A DNA stretch of 64,000 nucleotides from BACL14 sp965656355 (GTDB lineage Bacteria > Pseudomonadota > Gammaproteobacteria > Burkholderiales > Methylophilaceae): positions 1 to 64,000 of the forward strand of contig CBFHKG010000004.1 of assembly GCA_965656355.1 (NCBI GenBank), given 5' to 3'. Position 1 is the first letter of the stretch. Each line of letters opens with the position of its first letter. Below the pieces are notes generated by a model that had not been told where the DNA came from, ran no database searches, and saw nothing but the letters and a program-made list of their open reading frames with translations. Shown one piece after another: positions 9,367 through 18,472 of the stretch. Position numbers and translations under genes: made by a program.

Positions 9367-10505
9367 TTTTTTGCCCTTGCATTTTTGATCATTGCAATAA
9401 ATTTATCAAATAGATAGGACATTTCTGTCGGCCCTGGGCTAGCTTCTGGATGCCCTTGAAATCCAAATGCTGGAACATCTGATCTTTCAATACCTTGAAT
9501 ACTTTCATCAAATAATGATAGATGAGTAATTTTTAAACTTTTGGATAAAGATTTTGGATCTACCGAGAATCCATGATTTTGGCTTGTGATAAAAACTTTC
9601 CCAGACTCTATGTCACGAACAGGATGATTAGCACCATGATGTCCGAATTTCATTTTCTCTGTTTCTGCCCCGCTTGCTAAAGCTAAAAGTTGGTGTCCTA
9701 AACAAATACCAAAAATAGGAATTTCTTTTTTTAACAAATCTTTAATACTATTAATTGCATATTCACATGGCTCTGGATCGCCTGGACCATTTGATAAAAA
9801 AACACCATCTGGCTTAAGGGCTATAACATCATCTGAGCTTGTTTTTGCAGGTACTACAGTAACATTGCAGCCTCTAGATACAAGCATTCTTAATATATTT
9901 TTTTTAATTCCAAAATCATAAGCTACAACATTTAAGCCTTTATTGATTTTTTTCTCAAAACCCTTATCTAGTGACCATTCACCCTCATTAAAATTATAGG
10001 AAGTTTTTGTAGTAACTTTTTGAGCCAGATCTAATCCTAACAAACCAGGAAATTCTTGAGCTATTTTAAATGCATGAGTTTCATCAATATCTTTGTCGGC
10101 AAAAATACATCCTGATTGCGCGCCATGCTCTCTTAAGTGTCTTGTTAAACTTCTCGTATCAATACCTGCAATACCAACAATATTTTTTTTAATAAGAAAT
10201 TCTGAAAGTGAGGAATGTGATCTGAAGTTTGAATGCTGGAAAGGTAGGTCATGAATAATAATACCTTTTGAATGTATTTGGTCTGATTCAAAATCTTCCT
10301 CATTGATACCGACATTACCAATATGAGGATAAGTAAAAGATATTATTTGTTCAGCATAAGATGGGTCTGAAATTATTTCTTGATAGCCAGTCATTGAAGT
10401 ATTGAAAACAACTTCACCAACAGTGTGCCCCGAAGCACCAATTGAAAAACCTCGAAACTTTGTTCCGTCCGCAAGCACTAATATGGCCGGCAACTTAGAC
10501 GCCAA
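9363..10505 (-). CDS. carA: Carbamoyl-phosphate synthase small (glutaminase) subunit
   Basis: Hydrolyses glutamine and passes ammonia to CarB. The N-terminal CPSase small-chain domain (LADGTKFRGFSIG, FNTSMTGYQEI) is followed by a class I glutamine amidotransferase with nucleophile Cys in GICLGHQLLAL (about 268) and the His/Glu pair in GHPEASPGP (about 352/354). I chose the TTG at 10503-10505 because GGGAG lies five bases before it. The open frame extends to another TTG at 10515-10517, four codons longer, without an equally placed Shine-Dalgarno. It is preceded by its own promoter and a leader hairpin, and overlaps carB. Confidence 0.95.
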   Translation of the reverse strand: MASKLPAILVLADGTKFRGFSIGASGHTVGEVVFNTSMTGYQEIISDPSYAEQIISFTYPHIGNVGINEEDFESDQIHSKGIIIHDLPFQHSNFRSHSSLSEFLIKKNIVGIAGIDTRSLTRHLREHGAQSGCIFADKDIDETHAFKIAQEFPGLLGLDLAQKVTTKTSYNFNEGEWSLDKGFEKKINKGLNVVAYDFGIKKNILRMLVSRGCNVTVVPAKTSSDDVIALKPDGVFLSNGPGDPEPCEYAINSIKDLLKKEIPIFGICLGHQLLALASGAETEKMKFGHHGANHPVRDIESGKVFITSQNHGFSVDPKSLSKSLKITHLSLFDESIQGIERSDVPAFGFQGHPEASPGPTEMSYLFDKFIAMIKNARAKK

Positions 10506-10534
10506 AAAAACTCCCAAGATTTAAAATATTTTTG

Positions 10535-10570
10535 AAAAAAATGAGCGGCTAAACTTCATTGCTGCCGATC
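10535..10570 (-). promoter_or_regulatory. Hairpin plus T-run in the carAB leader (possible attenuator)
   Basis: On the carA mRNA strand, GATCGGC (10564-10570) can pair with GCCGCTC (10543-10549) with one mismatch around a 14-base loop. A run of seven T follows (10535-10541). It begins almost at the predicted transcription start and ends before carA. This resembles a weak intrinsic terminator in a short leader. Whether it responds to pyrimidines or arginine is not visible. Confidence 0.45.
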
Positions 10571-10576
10571 TCGAGT

Positions 10577-10605
10577 AGTATAATTTAATCTGTGACATTC
10601 ATCAA
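10577..10605 (-). promoter_or_regulatory. Sigma-70-type promoter for carAB
   Basis: On the minus strand TTGATG (10600-10605) and TATACT (10577-10582) are separated by exactly 17 bases, close to the TTGACA-17-TATAAT consensus. The start point would fall near 10570, giving a leader of about 65 bases. The element lies between dapB and carA, so carAB need not depend on upstream transcription. Confidence 0.6.
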
Positions 10606-10635
10606 TTAATTCTTATTTAAAAAAACTAGAATTTC

Positions 10636-11445
10636 TTATTTCTTTAAATTTAAAACATCAAACATATCAAATAATCCTTTAGTTTGATTATTTATATATT
10701 TTGCAGCCTTTGTAGCCCCCTTGGAGAATGTTGTTCTGCTACTTGCTTTGTGGGTCAATTCAATCCTCTCCCCATCGCCTGCATACAAAACTGTATGATC
10801 TCCAACAATATCTCCTCCCCTTGTAACTGAAAATCCTATCTCTTTCTTTTGTCGTTCTTTTTGTATACCTTCGCGACTAAAAACAGCATTTTCATTGAGA
10901 CTTCTATTTGATGCCTTTGCTACTTCCTCACCTAGCCTAATAGCAGTGCCAGAAGGTGAATCCACCTTATGTTTATGATGTGATTCCATAATTTCAATAT
11001 CAAAATCATCATGAAGGGATTGAGTAGCTTTCTCTACAAGTGAAATCAGTACATTAACTCCAATACTCATATTTGGTGCAAAGCATATTGGTATTTTTTT
11101 AGCTGCACCCGCTATTAATTTTTTTTCGTTATCTGAAAAACCTGTAGTTCCCAGAACATAACCTAAATTATTTTTTTCACAAAAATCCAAATACTTCAAG
11201 CTCGCTTCTGGTCTGGTAAAGTCTATTAAAATGTCAGCCAGCGCCTTATCTACAATCAAGTCAGAACTTATTTTAATATTACTCTCGAACCCGAAAAGCT
11301 CTCCAGCATCTTTACCAATTCTTGGTGAGGTTTTTATATCTATTGCCATCGCAAGATTTAAGTCAGAATCTTCAAGCGTCTCTTTAATAATAGCCTGACC
11401 CATTTTTCCTGAGGCGCCTACAACGATTATATTAATTTTTTTCAT
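10636..11445 (-). CDS. dapB: 4-hydroxy-tetrahydrodipicolinate reductase DapB
   Basis: NAD(P)H-dependent reductase of the lysine/diaminopimelate pathway. The 269-aa protein has the Rossmann GASGKMGQ (10-17) and the substrate-site signature ESHHKHKVDSPSGTA with its catalytic His and Lys. Length matches the family. The ATG lies 6 bases downstream of the bamE stop codon with no clear Shine-Dalgarno, which suggests coupled translation from bamE. Confidence 0.97.
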   Translation of the reverse strand: MKKINIIVVGASGKMGQAIIKETLEDSDLNLAMAIDIKTSPRIGKDAGELFGFESNIKISSDLIVDKALADILIDFTRPEASLKYLDFCEKNNLGYVLGTTGFSDNEKKLIAGAAKKIPICFAPNMSIGVNVLISLVEKATQSLHDDFDIEIMESHHKHKVDSPSGTAIRLGEEVAKASNRSLNENAVFSREGIQKERQKKEIGFSVTRGGDIVGDHTVLYAGDGERIELTHKASSRTTFSKGATKAAKYINNQTKGLFDMFDVLNLKK

Positions 11446-11451
11446 TTTTTT

Positions 11452-12219
11452 TTAAAACCCAATATTTTCCAAAAGCAGTTCAAAATACCCAGGATCTTCC
11501 TTGTCAGGTAACGAAGTATTTAAATCTTCCTTAACACTTTGAGAAACACTCCCTGATTCTTCAACTGCATTTTTTTTAACTGGTTCATTCACACTTTGAG
11601 AAACACTCCCTGATTCTTCAACTGCTTTTCCTTTAACAGGCTCTTCAACTGATTGTATTTGTTCATTATCAATAGAACCATTACTTTTTTCAAGTGTTTC
11701 TTTTTTATCCTCAATATCACCGAATTTTTTTTGTTCTTCTGCTAATGCTTCCTCATCCCACTCTTTTGCATTTTGAAATTCCATATTCTTAACATCTTTA
11801 TTTCGATCAATAAGGTCGCCTGTTAGGTTAACAAGTTTATCCTTTTTAAAAGTTAAGATGAGGTGTCTAGATTCAATGAATTTACCCTTCTGTCTGACTA
11901 CGTAAATATAATCCCAACGATTCTTATGAAATGAGTCTTGAATTAAAGGGGTACCTAAAACAAACCTTACCTGTGATTTATTCATATCTGGCTTTATCTC
12001 TAATAGCATCTCAGGGGTTATTTCATTACCTTGAGAGATATCTTGTCGATAAGTTTCAGGAAGGAATTTGGTTATGATATTTATTAAGGGGATAACAGAT
12101 ATATCAGTGTCGTCATCCTCTTGCCCGGCTGGAATATTGTCTTCATCAGATGGATTAGAATCCAACCAAGAACATGCCGGCATCATCAAAAAAATGAAGA
12201 TAATGAAAATTAAACGCAT
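11452..12219 (-). CDS. bamE: Outer membrane assembly lipoprotein BamE (SmpA/OmlA family) with repeat-bearing acidic tail
   Basis: Small lipoprotein of the BAM beta-barrel assembly complex. The ATG at 12217-12219 gives a short signal peptide with lipobox LMMPAC (Cys 16). The reading frame also extends 13 codons upstream to an ATG at 12258, which would bury the signal, so I prefer the shorter start. The SmpA/OmlA core (KPDMNKSQVRFVLGTPLIQD, NRWDYIYVV) spans about residues 70-125. After it comes an unusual tail of about 120 residues, Glu/Ser/Lys-rich, with a 19-residue tandem duplication. E. coli BamE is 113 aa, so this 255-aa version is more than twice as long. Confidence 0.85.
   Translation of the reverse strand: MRLIFIIFIFLMMPACSWLDSNPSDEDNIPAGQEDDDTDISVIPLINIITKFLPETYRQDISQGNEITPEMLLEIKPDMNKSQVRFVLGTPLIQDSFHKNRWDYIYVVRQKGKFIESRHLILTFKKDKLVNLTGDLIDRNKDVKNMEFQNAKEWDEEALAEEQKKFGDIEDKKETLEKSNGSIDNEQIQSVEEPVKGKAVEESGSVSQSVNEPVKKNAVEESGSVSQSVKEDLNTSLPDKEDPGYFELLLENIGF
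11534..11647 (-). repeat. 57-bp tandem duplication inside bamE
   Basis: A 35-base block identical at 11534-11568 and 11591-11625 repeats with a period of 57 bases (19 codons). The flanking 22 bases of each unit are only partly conserved. The encoded unit contains AVEESGSVSQSV twice. The period is a multiple of three, so the reading frame is kept. Confidence 0.9.
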
Positions 12220-12302
12220 TTTATAAGACTTTATTTTCAAAGGTTGATAATATAACATTTTGCATGATGGTTATGTTTTAAATTACATTTGGAGTATGAG
12301 CG

Positions 12303-12728
12303 ATGGATGAGCATGACGGCTTAAAAAAAACTGGATTAAAAGTAACGCTTCCAAGATTAAAAGTCTTAAGCATTTTTGAGAACAGTAAAGAAAAACATTT
12401 ATCAGCTGAAGACATTTACAAAGAAATGATAGGTGGTGGTGAAGAGGTTGGGCTTGCAACAATTTATCGTGTTTTGACTCAATTTGAGCAAGCAGGTTTA
12501 TTAATTCGACATCACTTTGAAAGTGGTAAAGCTGTTTTTGAGCTGAATGAAAAGAGTCATCACGATCATATCGTATGCCTTCAATGTGGTCATGTTACAG
12601 AGTTTGTGAATGAGGATATTGAAAAGTTACAAACACAAGTAGCAAATGAGCATGGCTTTAAGATCATTGAACACTCACTTTATATCTACGGAGACTGTAC
12701 AAAAAAACCTTGTGAGTACAAAAAGTAA
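12303..12728 (+). CDS. fur: Ferric uptake regulator Fur
   Basis: Iron-responsive DNA-binding repressor of the Fur family. The 141-aa protein has an N-terminal winged helix (GLKVTLPRLKVL, LATIYRVLTQFEQAGL) and the C-terminal metal-binding signature HHDH (86-89). There is one cysteine pair CLQC (92/95) and a second pair at 132/137. The sequence resembles Fur more than Zur or PerR, but specificity cannot be proven from motifs. The start ATG is preceded by GGAG eight bases away; a nearer ATG at 12297 is out of frame and stops at once. It is divergent from bamE, as in many betaproteobacteria, and ends one base from the recN stop. Confidence 0.93.
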   Translation: MDEHDGLKKTGLKVTLPRLKVLSIFENSKEKHLSAEDIYKEMIGGGEEVGLATIYRVLTQFEQAGLLIRHHFESGKAVFELNEKSHHDHIVCLQCGHVTEFVNEDIEKLQTQVANEHGFKIIEHSLYIYGDCTKKPCEYKK

Positions 12729-12729
12729 T

Positions 12730-14385
12730 TTAACTTAATATTTCCTTGGCATGATCGATTGCCTTATCAGTCACCTTTATACCCGCTAACATTCTCGCTA
12801 TTTCATCAATACGCTCAGATTCATTTAAATGGTGTATTTTGCTTGTTATAGAATCGCCTGCTTGATTTTTACTAACTTTATAATGATTATTTGCCTTTGC
12901 AGCAACCTGAGGAAGATGAGTTATGACAAGTGCCTGCGTATTTTTTTTATCTCCTAAATCTTTTAACAAATTACCAACCACTTCAGCAACACCTCCTCCA
13001 ATACCTACATCCACCTCATCAAATATCATAGTTGGGACATCTATATTCGCGATTGATGCAACCCTAATTGCTAAACTTATTCTTGATAACTCACCGCCTG
13101 ATAAAACTTTTTGAATTGGTTGGAGATCGCCTCCTTTGAAAGTTGAAACTAAAAATTGTATGTTTTCATTACCATGAGTTGTAGGTTCAGATGGTATTAG
13201 GTCAACCCTAAAAGTCGCATCATTGAAAGATAATTGATTCAGCTTCTCTGTAATGAGATTACTTAAAGATGAGGCAGCGGTTTTTCTTTGATTAGAGACA
13301 TTTGTAGCGACATTATCATATGAAACTTTCGCTTCCTTAACTATGGCGGATATATCCTTCTCACCCAACATACCTTTTAACTCCTCTAATCTTTGAAGCC
13401 ATGTGTCACTCTCTGATTCCAAATTTTCAGGCTTAACATTATATTTTCTACAAAAATTAAATATAGACTGAATTTTTTCTTCTACCCTTTGCTGTAAATT
13501 TTCATCAATATCAACATTTTGTAGGTAATTTGACAATTCACGTGCGAGCTCCAACGATTCTGCCTGAATTGAGCTCATAATATTGTTGGCATTTTCAAGT
13601 CTTGTATCAAGTGCATGAAGATTTTTTAACTCTACTTGCGCCTCTCTTGAAAGTGAATTTAATGAAATATCACCCTCATCAATTATTGAGATACATTTAT
13701 TAACACCTCCAATTAACTCCTTACCATTTGCTAAAAATTTTTGGTCAATTTGAAGTTGATTCCATTCTTCATAAGAAAAATTTAATCCTGAAAACTCATT
13801 ATATTTTTCTTCAGTTTCATTGAGTTCATTTAAGAAACTTTCTTTATTCTTCAAGAATTTATCCTGTTCCACAGATAATCTTTGCCATTCACTGTAAAGT
13901 TTTTTTAATAGTTGAATCTCTTCTTTTGAATCTAAAAAGCTGTCCAATATCTCTCTTTGAGCTGTTTTTTTCAATAAAGAATGGTGTGTATTTTGACTAT
14001 AAATATCAACCAAACTTTCACCAATAGCTTTCAGCTGACTGATGGTTGAAGGAATGCCATTAATAAATGCTTTTGACTTACCATCTTTGTTGATGACCCT
14101 TCTTAATAGTAATTGATTGTCTGATTCTTCAAATTCGTTTAGTGATAACCAGGCTTGCGCTTCATCATTTCCTTTAAGATTAAATGTTGCAGTGATGTCC
14201 GCCTTCTCATTCCCTTTTTTTACAACACCACTTTCACTTCTGGCACCAAGGGCTAGTGATAAAGCATCAATGAGGATAGATTTGCCTGCACCGGTTTCCC
14301 CTGTGAGAGACGAAAATCCCAACAAAAAACTTAGGTCAAGCTCATCAACAATGACATAATTTTTAATTAGTAAATTTTCAAGCAT
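12730..14385 (-). CDS. recN: DNA repair protein RecN
   Basis: SMC-like ATPase for double-strand-break repair. Walker A GETGAGKS sits near residues 29-36. A long coiled-coil middle separates it from the C-terminal ABC signature LSGGELSRISLAIR and Walker B MIFDEVDVGIGG. I chose the ATG at 14383-14385, giving MLENLLIKNYVIV, which aligns with other RecN N-termini. A TTG two codons upstream (14391) is possible. It follows nadK by 7 bases and is convergent with fur at a one-base spacer. Confidence 0.96.
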   Translation of the reverse strand: MLENLLIKNYVIVDELDLSFLLGFSSLTGETGAGKSILIDALSLALGARSESGVVKKGNEKADITATFNLKGNDEAQAWLSLNEFEESDNQLLLRRVINKDGKSKAFINGIPSTISQLKAIGESLVDIYSQNTHHSLLKKTAQREILDSFLDSKEEIQLLKKLYSEWQRLSVEQDKFLKNKESFLNELNETEEKYNEFSGLNFSYEEWNQLQIDQKFLANGKELIGGVNKCISIIDEGDISLNSLSREAQVELKNLHALDTRLENANNIMSSIQAESLELARELSNYLQNVDIDENLQQRVEEKIQSIFNFCRKYNVKPENLESESDTWLQRLEELKGMLGEKDISAIVKEAKVSYDNVATNVSNQRKTAASSLSNLITEKLNQLSFNDATFRVDLIPSEPTTHGNENIQFLVSTFKGGDLQPIQKVLSGGELSRISLAIRVASIANIDVPTMIFDEVDVGIGGGVAEVVGNLLKDLGDKKNTQALVITHLPQVAAKANNHYKVSKNQAGDSITSKIHHLNESERIDEIARMLAGIKVTDKAIDHAKEILS

Positions 14386-14392
14386 AGGCAAT

Positions 14393-15256
14393 CTACCCCC
14401 AATGGAGTTTATTTCTTAACATCTCAAAGTAACAATAATCTTTTGGATGCAATATTGAGATAGTTCTTTTAGCTTTTGTAATCTGAATCTTATCTCTTTT
14501 ATCAAGGGGAAATTTAATTTGTCCATCGATACTCAATGAGGCTTCCTCCATTTGCACAATCTTTATACCTATTTCACTTGATGCATCAATGGCAATTGGA
14601 CGGTTACTTAATGTATGTGGGTTAATCGGAACAATCGAAAGTGCTTCAAGTTGTGGATGTAAAATTGGTCCTCCTGCAGATAAAGCATATGCTGTTGTAC
14701 CAGTGGGTGTGGAGACAATAATGCCATCAGATCTTTGGGTATGGACAAATTTATCATTTATGGATACTTCTAGCTCAATCAATCTAACACCGCTTTTTAT
14801 AACAACATCGTTTAATGCAAAAGATTCATAAATCACCTTTTTGTCACGATATACTTTCGATTCAATTAGTAAGCGTTTATCTTCATCATAATTACCATTT
14901 AAAACTTGATCTATACTGGCAAACATATTTTTTGTATTGAGATCTGCTAAAAAACCAAAACGACCACTATTCACACCGATCATTGGTATACCATCATCTA
15001 AAAGACTTCTTGCTACACCTAACATTGTGCCATCACCGCCAATAATAATTGCTATGTCAGCCTCAGCTCCAATGCTATGCAAGGGAGTTGATTGAAAACC
15101 CGTAATTTTTATTTTTTTTTGTGTCTTTTCTTCAATAATTAATTCATAATCTTTTTTTGCTAAATATTTAATTAAATCAATAAGTTGTGAATTCATCTCA
15201 CTTGATTCTATGGCAGCTGGATATTTGCCTATGATGGCTATTTTTTTAAATTTCAT
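14393..15256 (-). CDS. nadK: NAD kinase
   Basis: Phosphorylates NAD to NADP. The diagnostic GGDGT (73-77) follows a conserved alpha/beta N-terminal domain. The C-terminal domain contains RSDGIIVSTPTGTTAYALSA and GGPILHP, the NAD-binding face. Length 287 aa is usual. It is transcribed with recN, diverging from hrcA across a 104-base spacer in which I find no CIRCE element. Confidence 0.97.
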   Translation of the reverse strand: MKFKKIAIIGKYPAAIESSEMNSQLIDLIKYLAKKDYELIIEEKTQKKIKITGFQSTPLHSIGAEADIAIIIGGDGTMLGVARSLLDDGIPMIGVNSGRFGFLADLNTKNMFASIDQVLNGNYDEDKRLLIESKVYRDKKVIYESFALNDVVIKSGVRLIELEVSINDKFVHTQRSDGIIVSTPTGTTAYALSAGGPILHPQLEALSIVPINPHTLSNRPIAIDASSEIGIKIVQMEEASLSIDGQIKFPLDKRDKIQITKAKRTISILHPKDYCYFEMLRNKLHWG

Positions 15257-15360
15257 CTCAATCTCTTTAAGTTCTAGCTATATATTAAATGAGTCAGTAA
15301 AATAAATCATATGATTATTTTAAAGCAATAACAAAATTTAATTAATTAATCTTAAATAAA

Positions 15361-16371
15361 ATGGAAATTGATACAAGAACTCAGCATCTCCTAAAAACAT
15401 TAATAAATCATCACATTGCTGATGGTCAGCCGGTCGGTTCAAAAACCTTAACCGCTTCTTCAGGCCTAGATCTAAGTTCTGCATCAATCAGAAATATTAT
15501 GAAGGATCTAGAAGATGCAGGCTTCATCTCAAGCCCACATACCTCTGCAGGTAGAATACCAACGCATAAAGGGTATCGTTTTTTTGTTGATAGCTTGGTT
15601 ACGATGAAGTCGCCTAATAAAGCAGATTTAGATATATTGCAGAGCTCTTTACAAACCTCCAACTCAAAAGATTTAGTTAATATCACGGCTGACACATTAT
15701 CTAGCATGACTAACTTTGCTGGTGTTGTAATGCTACCTAAGGCTAAAAAAATTAGCTTTAAGCATATAGAATTCTTAAACTTATCAAAAAAAAGAATCCT
15801 CGTTATTATTGTGACAAGTGATGGAAGCGTTCAAAATCGTGTGCTTGATACTCAAGAGGAATATGATCAAAGCACCTTAATTGAGGCTTCTAATTTCTTT
15901 AATGAGCATTATAAGGATTTGGATATAAGCAAAATAAAAGAAAAGATTATCGACGAGCTTTCGACAATGAAAAAAAATATGACAAATCTTATGAATGCAG
16001 CTTTAGATTTTTCGATTAGTCCTAAACTTGACGAAAATTTAATTCTGACTGGACAAGGGAAGTTATTAGATACAGTCGATTTGTCACAAAATGTAAAAAG
16101 TATAAAAAAAATTATTGAGCTTTTTGAGAAAAAAACAGCCCTTCTTCAATTACTCGAAAAAAGTCACCAATCATCTGGTATGCAAATATTTATTGGAGAA
16201 GAATCTGGATACCAGGCTCTTGACGAATGTAGTATCGTCACAGCGCCATACCAATCCGATGGGGAGGTCATAGGGATACTTGGTGTAATAGGACCAACTA
16301 GGATGGCGTACGAAAGAGTCATCCCAATTGTAGATATCACTGCTAAAATGCTAAGCAAATCAATTAAATAA
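15361..16371 (+). CDS. hrcA: Heat-inducible transcription repressor HrcA
   Basis: Winged-helix repressor that binds the CIRCE operator and is kept active by GroEL. The 336-aa protein has the N-terminal DNA-binding domain (HHIADGQPVGSKTL, SSASIRNIMKDLEDAG, SPHTSAGRIPTHKGYRFFVD) and the C-terminal signature YQSDGEVIGILGVIGPTRM. The ATG is preceded by an AT-rich leader with no Shine-Dalgarno. It is the first gene of a likely operon with hemH, hldD and hldE. Its presence makes the CIRCE element at rpoH (34212-34238) functionally plausible. No CIRCE lies in its own upstream region. Confidence 0.97.
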   Translation: MEIDTRTQHLLKTLINHHIADGQPVGSKTLTASSGLDLSSASIRNIMKDLEDAGFISSPHTSAGRIPTHKGYRFFVDSLVTMKSPNKADLDILQSSLQTSNSKDLVNITADTLSSMTNFAGVVMLPKAKKISFKHIEFLNLSKKRILVIIVTSDGSVQNRVLDTQEEYDQSTLIEASNFFNEHYKDLDISKIKEKIIDELSTMKKNMTNLMNAALDFSISPKLDENLILTGQGKLLDTVDLSQNVKSIKKIIELFEKKTALLQLLEKSHQSSGMQIFIGEESGYQALDECSIVTAPYQSDGEVIGILGVIGPTRMAYERVIPIVDITAKMLSKSIK

Positions 16372-16380
16372 AAAGATACT

Positions 16381-17490
16381 ATGAGTTACTTTAATCCTGA
16401 ACCACCATATAAACATGGTGATCCACCAAAAATTGGCATTATTCTCGCAAACTTAGGCACACCTGATGCAGCCGATGCCCCATCACTAAGGAAATATTTA
16501 GGTCAATTTTTAATGGATAGAAGAGTCGTAGAGATTCCAAGATTCATTTGGTGTTGGATTTTACATTTTATTATTTTAGTTTTTCGACCCAATGCTTCTG
16601 CAAAAAAATACGCGCAAGTATGGACTTCTAAAGGCTCCCCTCTTCTTGTAAACGCTCGCTCACAAGAAAAATTACTCAAGACTGTTTTGAAAAAAAAATA
16701 TTCTCAGCCTCTTGAAGTTGCGCTTGGTATGTCTTACGGCAATCCTTCTATGCAATCGGCACTTGATGAATTACGAAAAAAGAATTGTACAAAAATCTTG
16801 TTATTTCCACTCTACCCCCAATATGCAGCGTCTTCTTCAGGATCTGCTATGGACGCTCTATGGAAAATTTTAATACGGACGCGAAACGTACCTGAGATTC
16901 GAACAATACGTCATTATCATGATAATCCTGCTTATATTAATGCATTAAAAATATCCGTACTAAATTTCTGGAAAAAGAATAAAAAACCAAAAAAATTAAT
17001 CATGAGTTTTCATGGGGTTCCAAAAAAATCTCTAATACAAGGGGACCCATATCACTGTGAGTGCCATAAAACAGGAAGGCTGCTTGCCGAAGCTTTAAAA
17101 CTCAAAGATCATGAATATCAAGTCTGCTTCCAATCAAGATTTGGTAAAGCTGAATGGCTTAAACCTTACTTTACTGACGTAATAGCGCAAGAGGCAGAAA
17201 AAAAAGATGCCAGTATCCATGTCATTTGCCCTGGCTTTTCAAGTGACTGCCTAGAAACACTCGAAGAAATTAATATGGAAGGAAAATCTTTATTTTTAGA
17301 AGGTGGTGGCAAAAGTTTTAACTATATCCCAGCTTTAAATAAAGATGACGAGTGGATTAAATCTATGGAGGAAATAATCAGACCTCATCTAGCAGGATGG
17401 ATAGATCCTAAATGGACACAGAAAAAAGAGAATAGCGATTCGGACAAAACAAAGAAAATGTATAACAAAGTTAAGGCTGCTTCAAAATGA
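16381..17490 (+). CDS. hemH: Ferrochelatase HemH
   Basis: Inserts ferrous iron into protoporphyrin IX, the last step of heme synthesis. The 369-aa protein carries the active-site His in MSFHGVPK (H211) and the CPGFSSDCLETLEEI signature with the conserved Glu residues (about 292-295). Length is typical of proteobacteria. A short Lys-rich C-terminal tail follows the core. It starts 9 bases after hrcA, and its stop overlaps the hldD start by 4 bases (ATGA). Confidence 0.97.
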   Translation: MSYFNPEPPYKHGDPPKIGIILANLGTPDAADAPSLRKYLGQFLMDRRVVEIPRFIWCWILHFIILVFRPNASAKKYAQVWTSKGSPLLVNARSQEKLLKTVLKKKYSQPLEVALGMSYGNPSMQSALDELRKKNCTKILLFPLYPQYAASSSGSAMDALWKILIRTRNVPEIRTIRHYHDNPAYINALKISVLNFWKKNKKPKKLIMSFHGVPKKSLIQGDPYHCECHKTGRLLAEALKLKDHEYQVCFQSRFGKAEWLKPYFTDVIAQEAEKKDASIHVICPGFSSDCLETLEEINMEGKSLFLEGGGKSFNYIPALNKDDEWIKSMEEIIRPHLAGWIDPKWTQKKENSDSDKTKKMYNKVKAASK

Positions 17491-18470
17491 TAATTCTCAC
17501 AGGTGGGGGTGGGATGATTGGAAGTATGATTGCTTGGCATTTAAATACCCAGATGAATTTTGATGACTTTGTGATTGTTGATGACCTAATCAATGAACAA
17601 CAAGAAAATAATTTCAACAAGCGTAAGTTCATTGAATATATTGCAAAAGACGATTTAGAAAAATATCTTAACGATAAAAAAAATGTTTCCGCAGTAATTC
17701 ATATGGGAGCTATAAGCGCGACAACAGAATCTAACTTTAATCGGCTGCTTCAATCAAACATAAGATTTAGCCAAGCTCTTTGGCATTGGTGTGCTGAAAA
17801 TAAAGTGCCTTTCATTTATGCAAGCTCGGCGGCAACCTATGGTGATGGTTCTGTTGGTTATGATGACAATGAATCAGAACTCGATAAACTGAGTCCGTTA
17901 AATGCATATGGCTACTCAAAACATTTTTTTGACCGCTGGGTTCAGCTTGAATTATCAAAAAATCAACCAACCCCACCGCAATGGTGCGGTCTAAAGTTTT
18001 TTAATGTTTACGGGCCTAACGAATATCATAAAGGAAGAATGGCAAGTGTTGTTTTTCATTCCTTTAATCAATTTAAAGAGACTAATCAGATTAAGCTATT
18101 TAAAAGTGAACACCCATCTTATGCAGACGGGATGCAAGTTCGAGACTTTATTTATGTTAAAGATGCCGTAAAGATTATAATTTTTTTCCTCAATAATAAT
18201 AATTTCTCAGGCCTATATAACGCCGGTACAGGAAATGCTGAGACATTTAAAGCTCTAGCAGAAGCTGTATTAATAAATACAAAAGGGCAACCTGATGATA
18301 TTAAATATATAGAGATGCCAAATGACTTAAAGGGAAAATACCAGTACTATACTCAAGCAACAATGAATAAAATAAATTCTATCGGCTTTAATGATAATTT
18401 TATGAATCTGAAAGAAGGTGTTACGGATTATTTAGAGAGTTACCTCCTTACATCAGATAGGTATGCATAA
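17487..18470 (+). CDS. hldD: ADP-L-glycero-D-manno-heptose-6-epimerase HldD
   Basis: Epimerises ADP-heptose for the LPS inner core. This is a short-chain dehydrogenase fold: N-terminal TGGGGMIGS (family form TGGAGFIGS), SSAATYGDG at about 113-121, and the catalytic pair Y141-x3-K145 in YGYSK. The substrate part contains FFNVYGPNEYHKGRMASVV. The 327-aa length fits. It overlaps hemH and is followed two bases later by hldE, the next genes in the same pathway. The Ala-to-Gly and Phe-to-Met changes in the glycine loop are mild departures. Confidence 0.95.
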   Translation: MIILTGGGGMIGSMIAWHLNTQMNFDDFVIVDDLINEQQENNFNKRKFIEYIAKDDLEKYLNDKKNVSAVIHMGAISATTESNFNRLLQSNIRFSQALWHWCAENKVPFIYASSAATYGDGSVGYDDNESELDKLSPLNAYGYSKHFFDRWVQLELSKNQPTPPQWCGLKFFNVYGPNEYHKGRMASVVFHSFNQFKETNQIKLFKSEHPSYADGMQVRDFIYVKDAVKIIIFFLNNNNFSGLYNAGTGNAETFKALAEAVLINTKGQPDDIKYIEMPNDLKGKYQYYTQATMNKINSIGFNDNFMNLKEGVTDYLESYLLTSDRYA

Positions 18471-18472
18471 TT

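Noticed and set aside
12220..12258. Longer bamE start at 12258
   Set aside because: It would put 13 residues with polar character before the lipoprotein signal peptide, which then would not be N-terminal.
12245..12290. Possible Fur box (GATAAT) in the bamE-fur spacer
   Set aside because: Only one GATAAT hexamer is present; a Fur site needs three adjacent units, so autoregulation is not supported.
15257..15360. CIRCE or sigma-32 promoter before hrcA
   Set aside because: No GCACTC/GAGTGC arms and no TTGAA-CCCAAT pair were found; only AT-rich sequence with poor -35 candidates.
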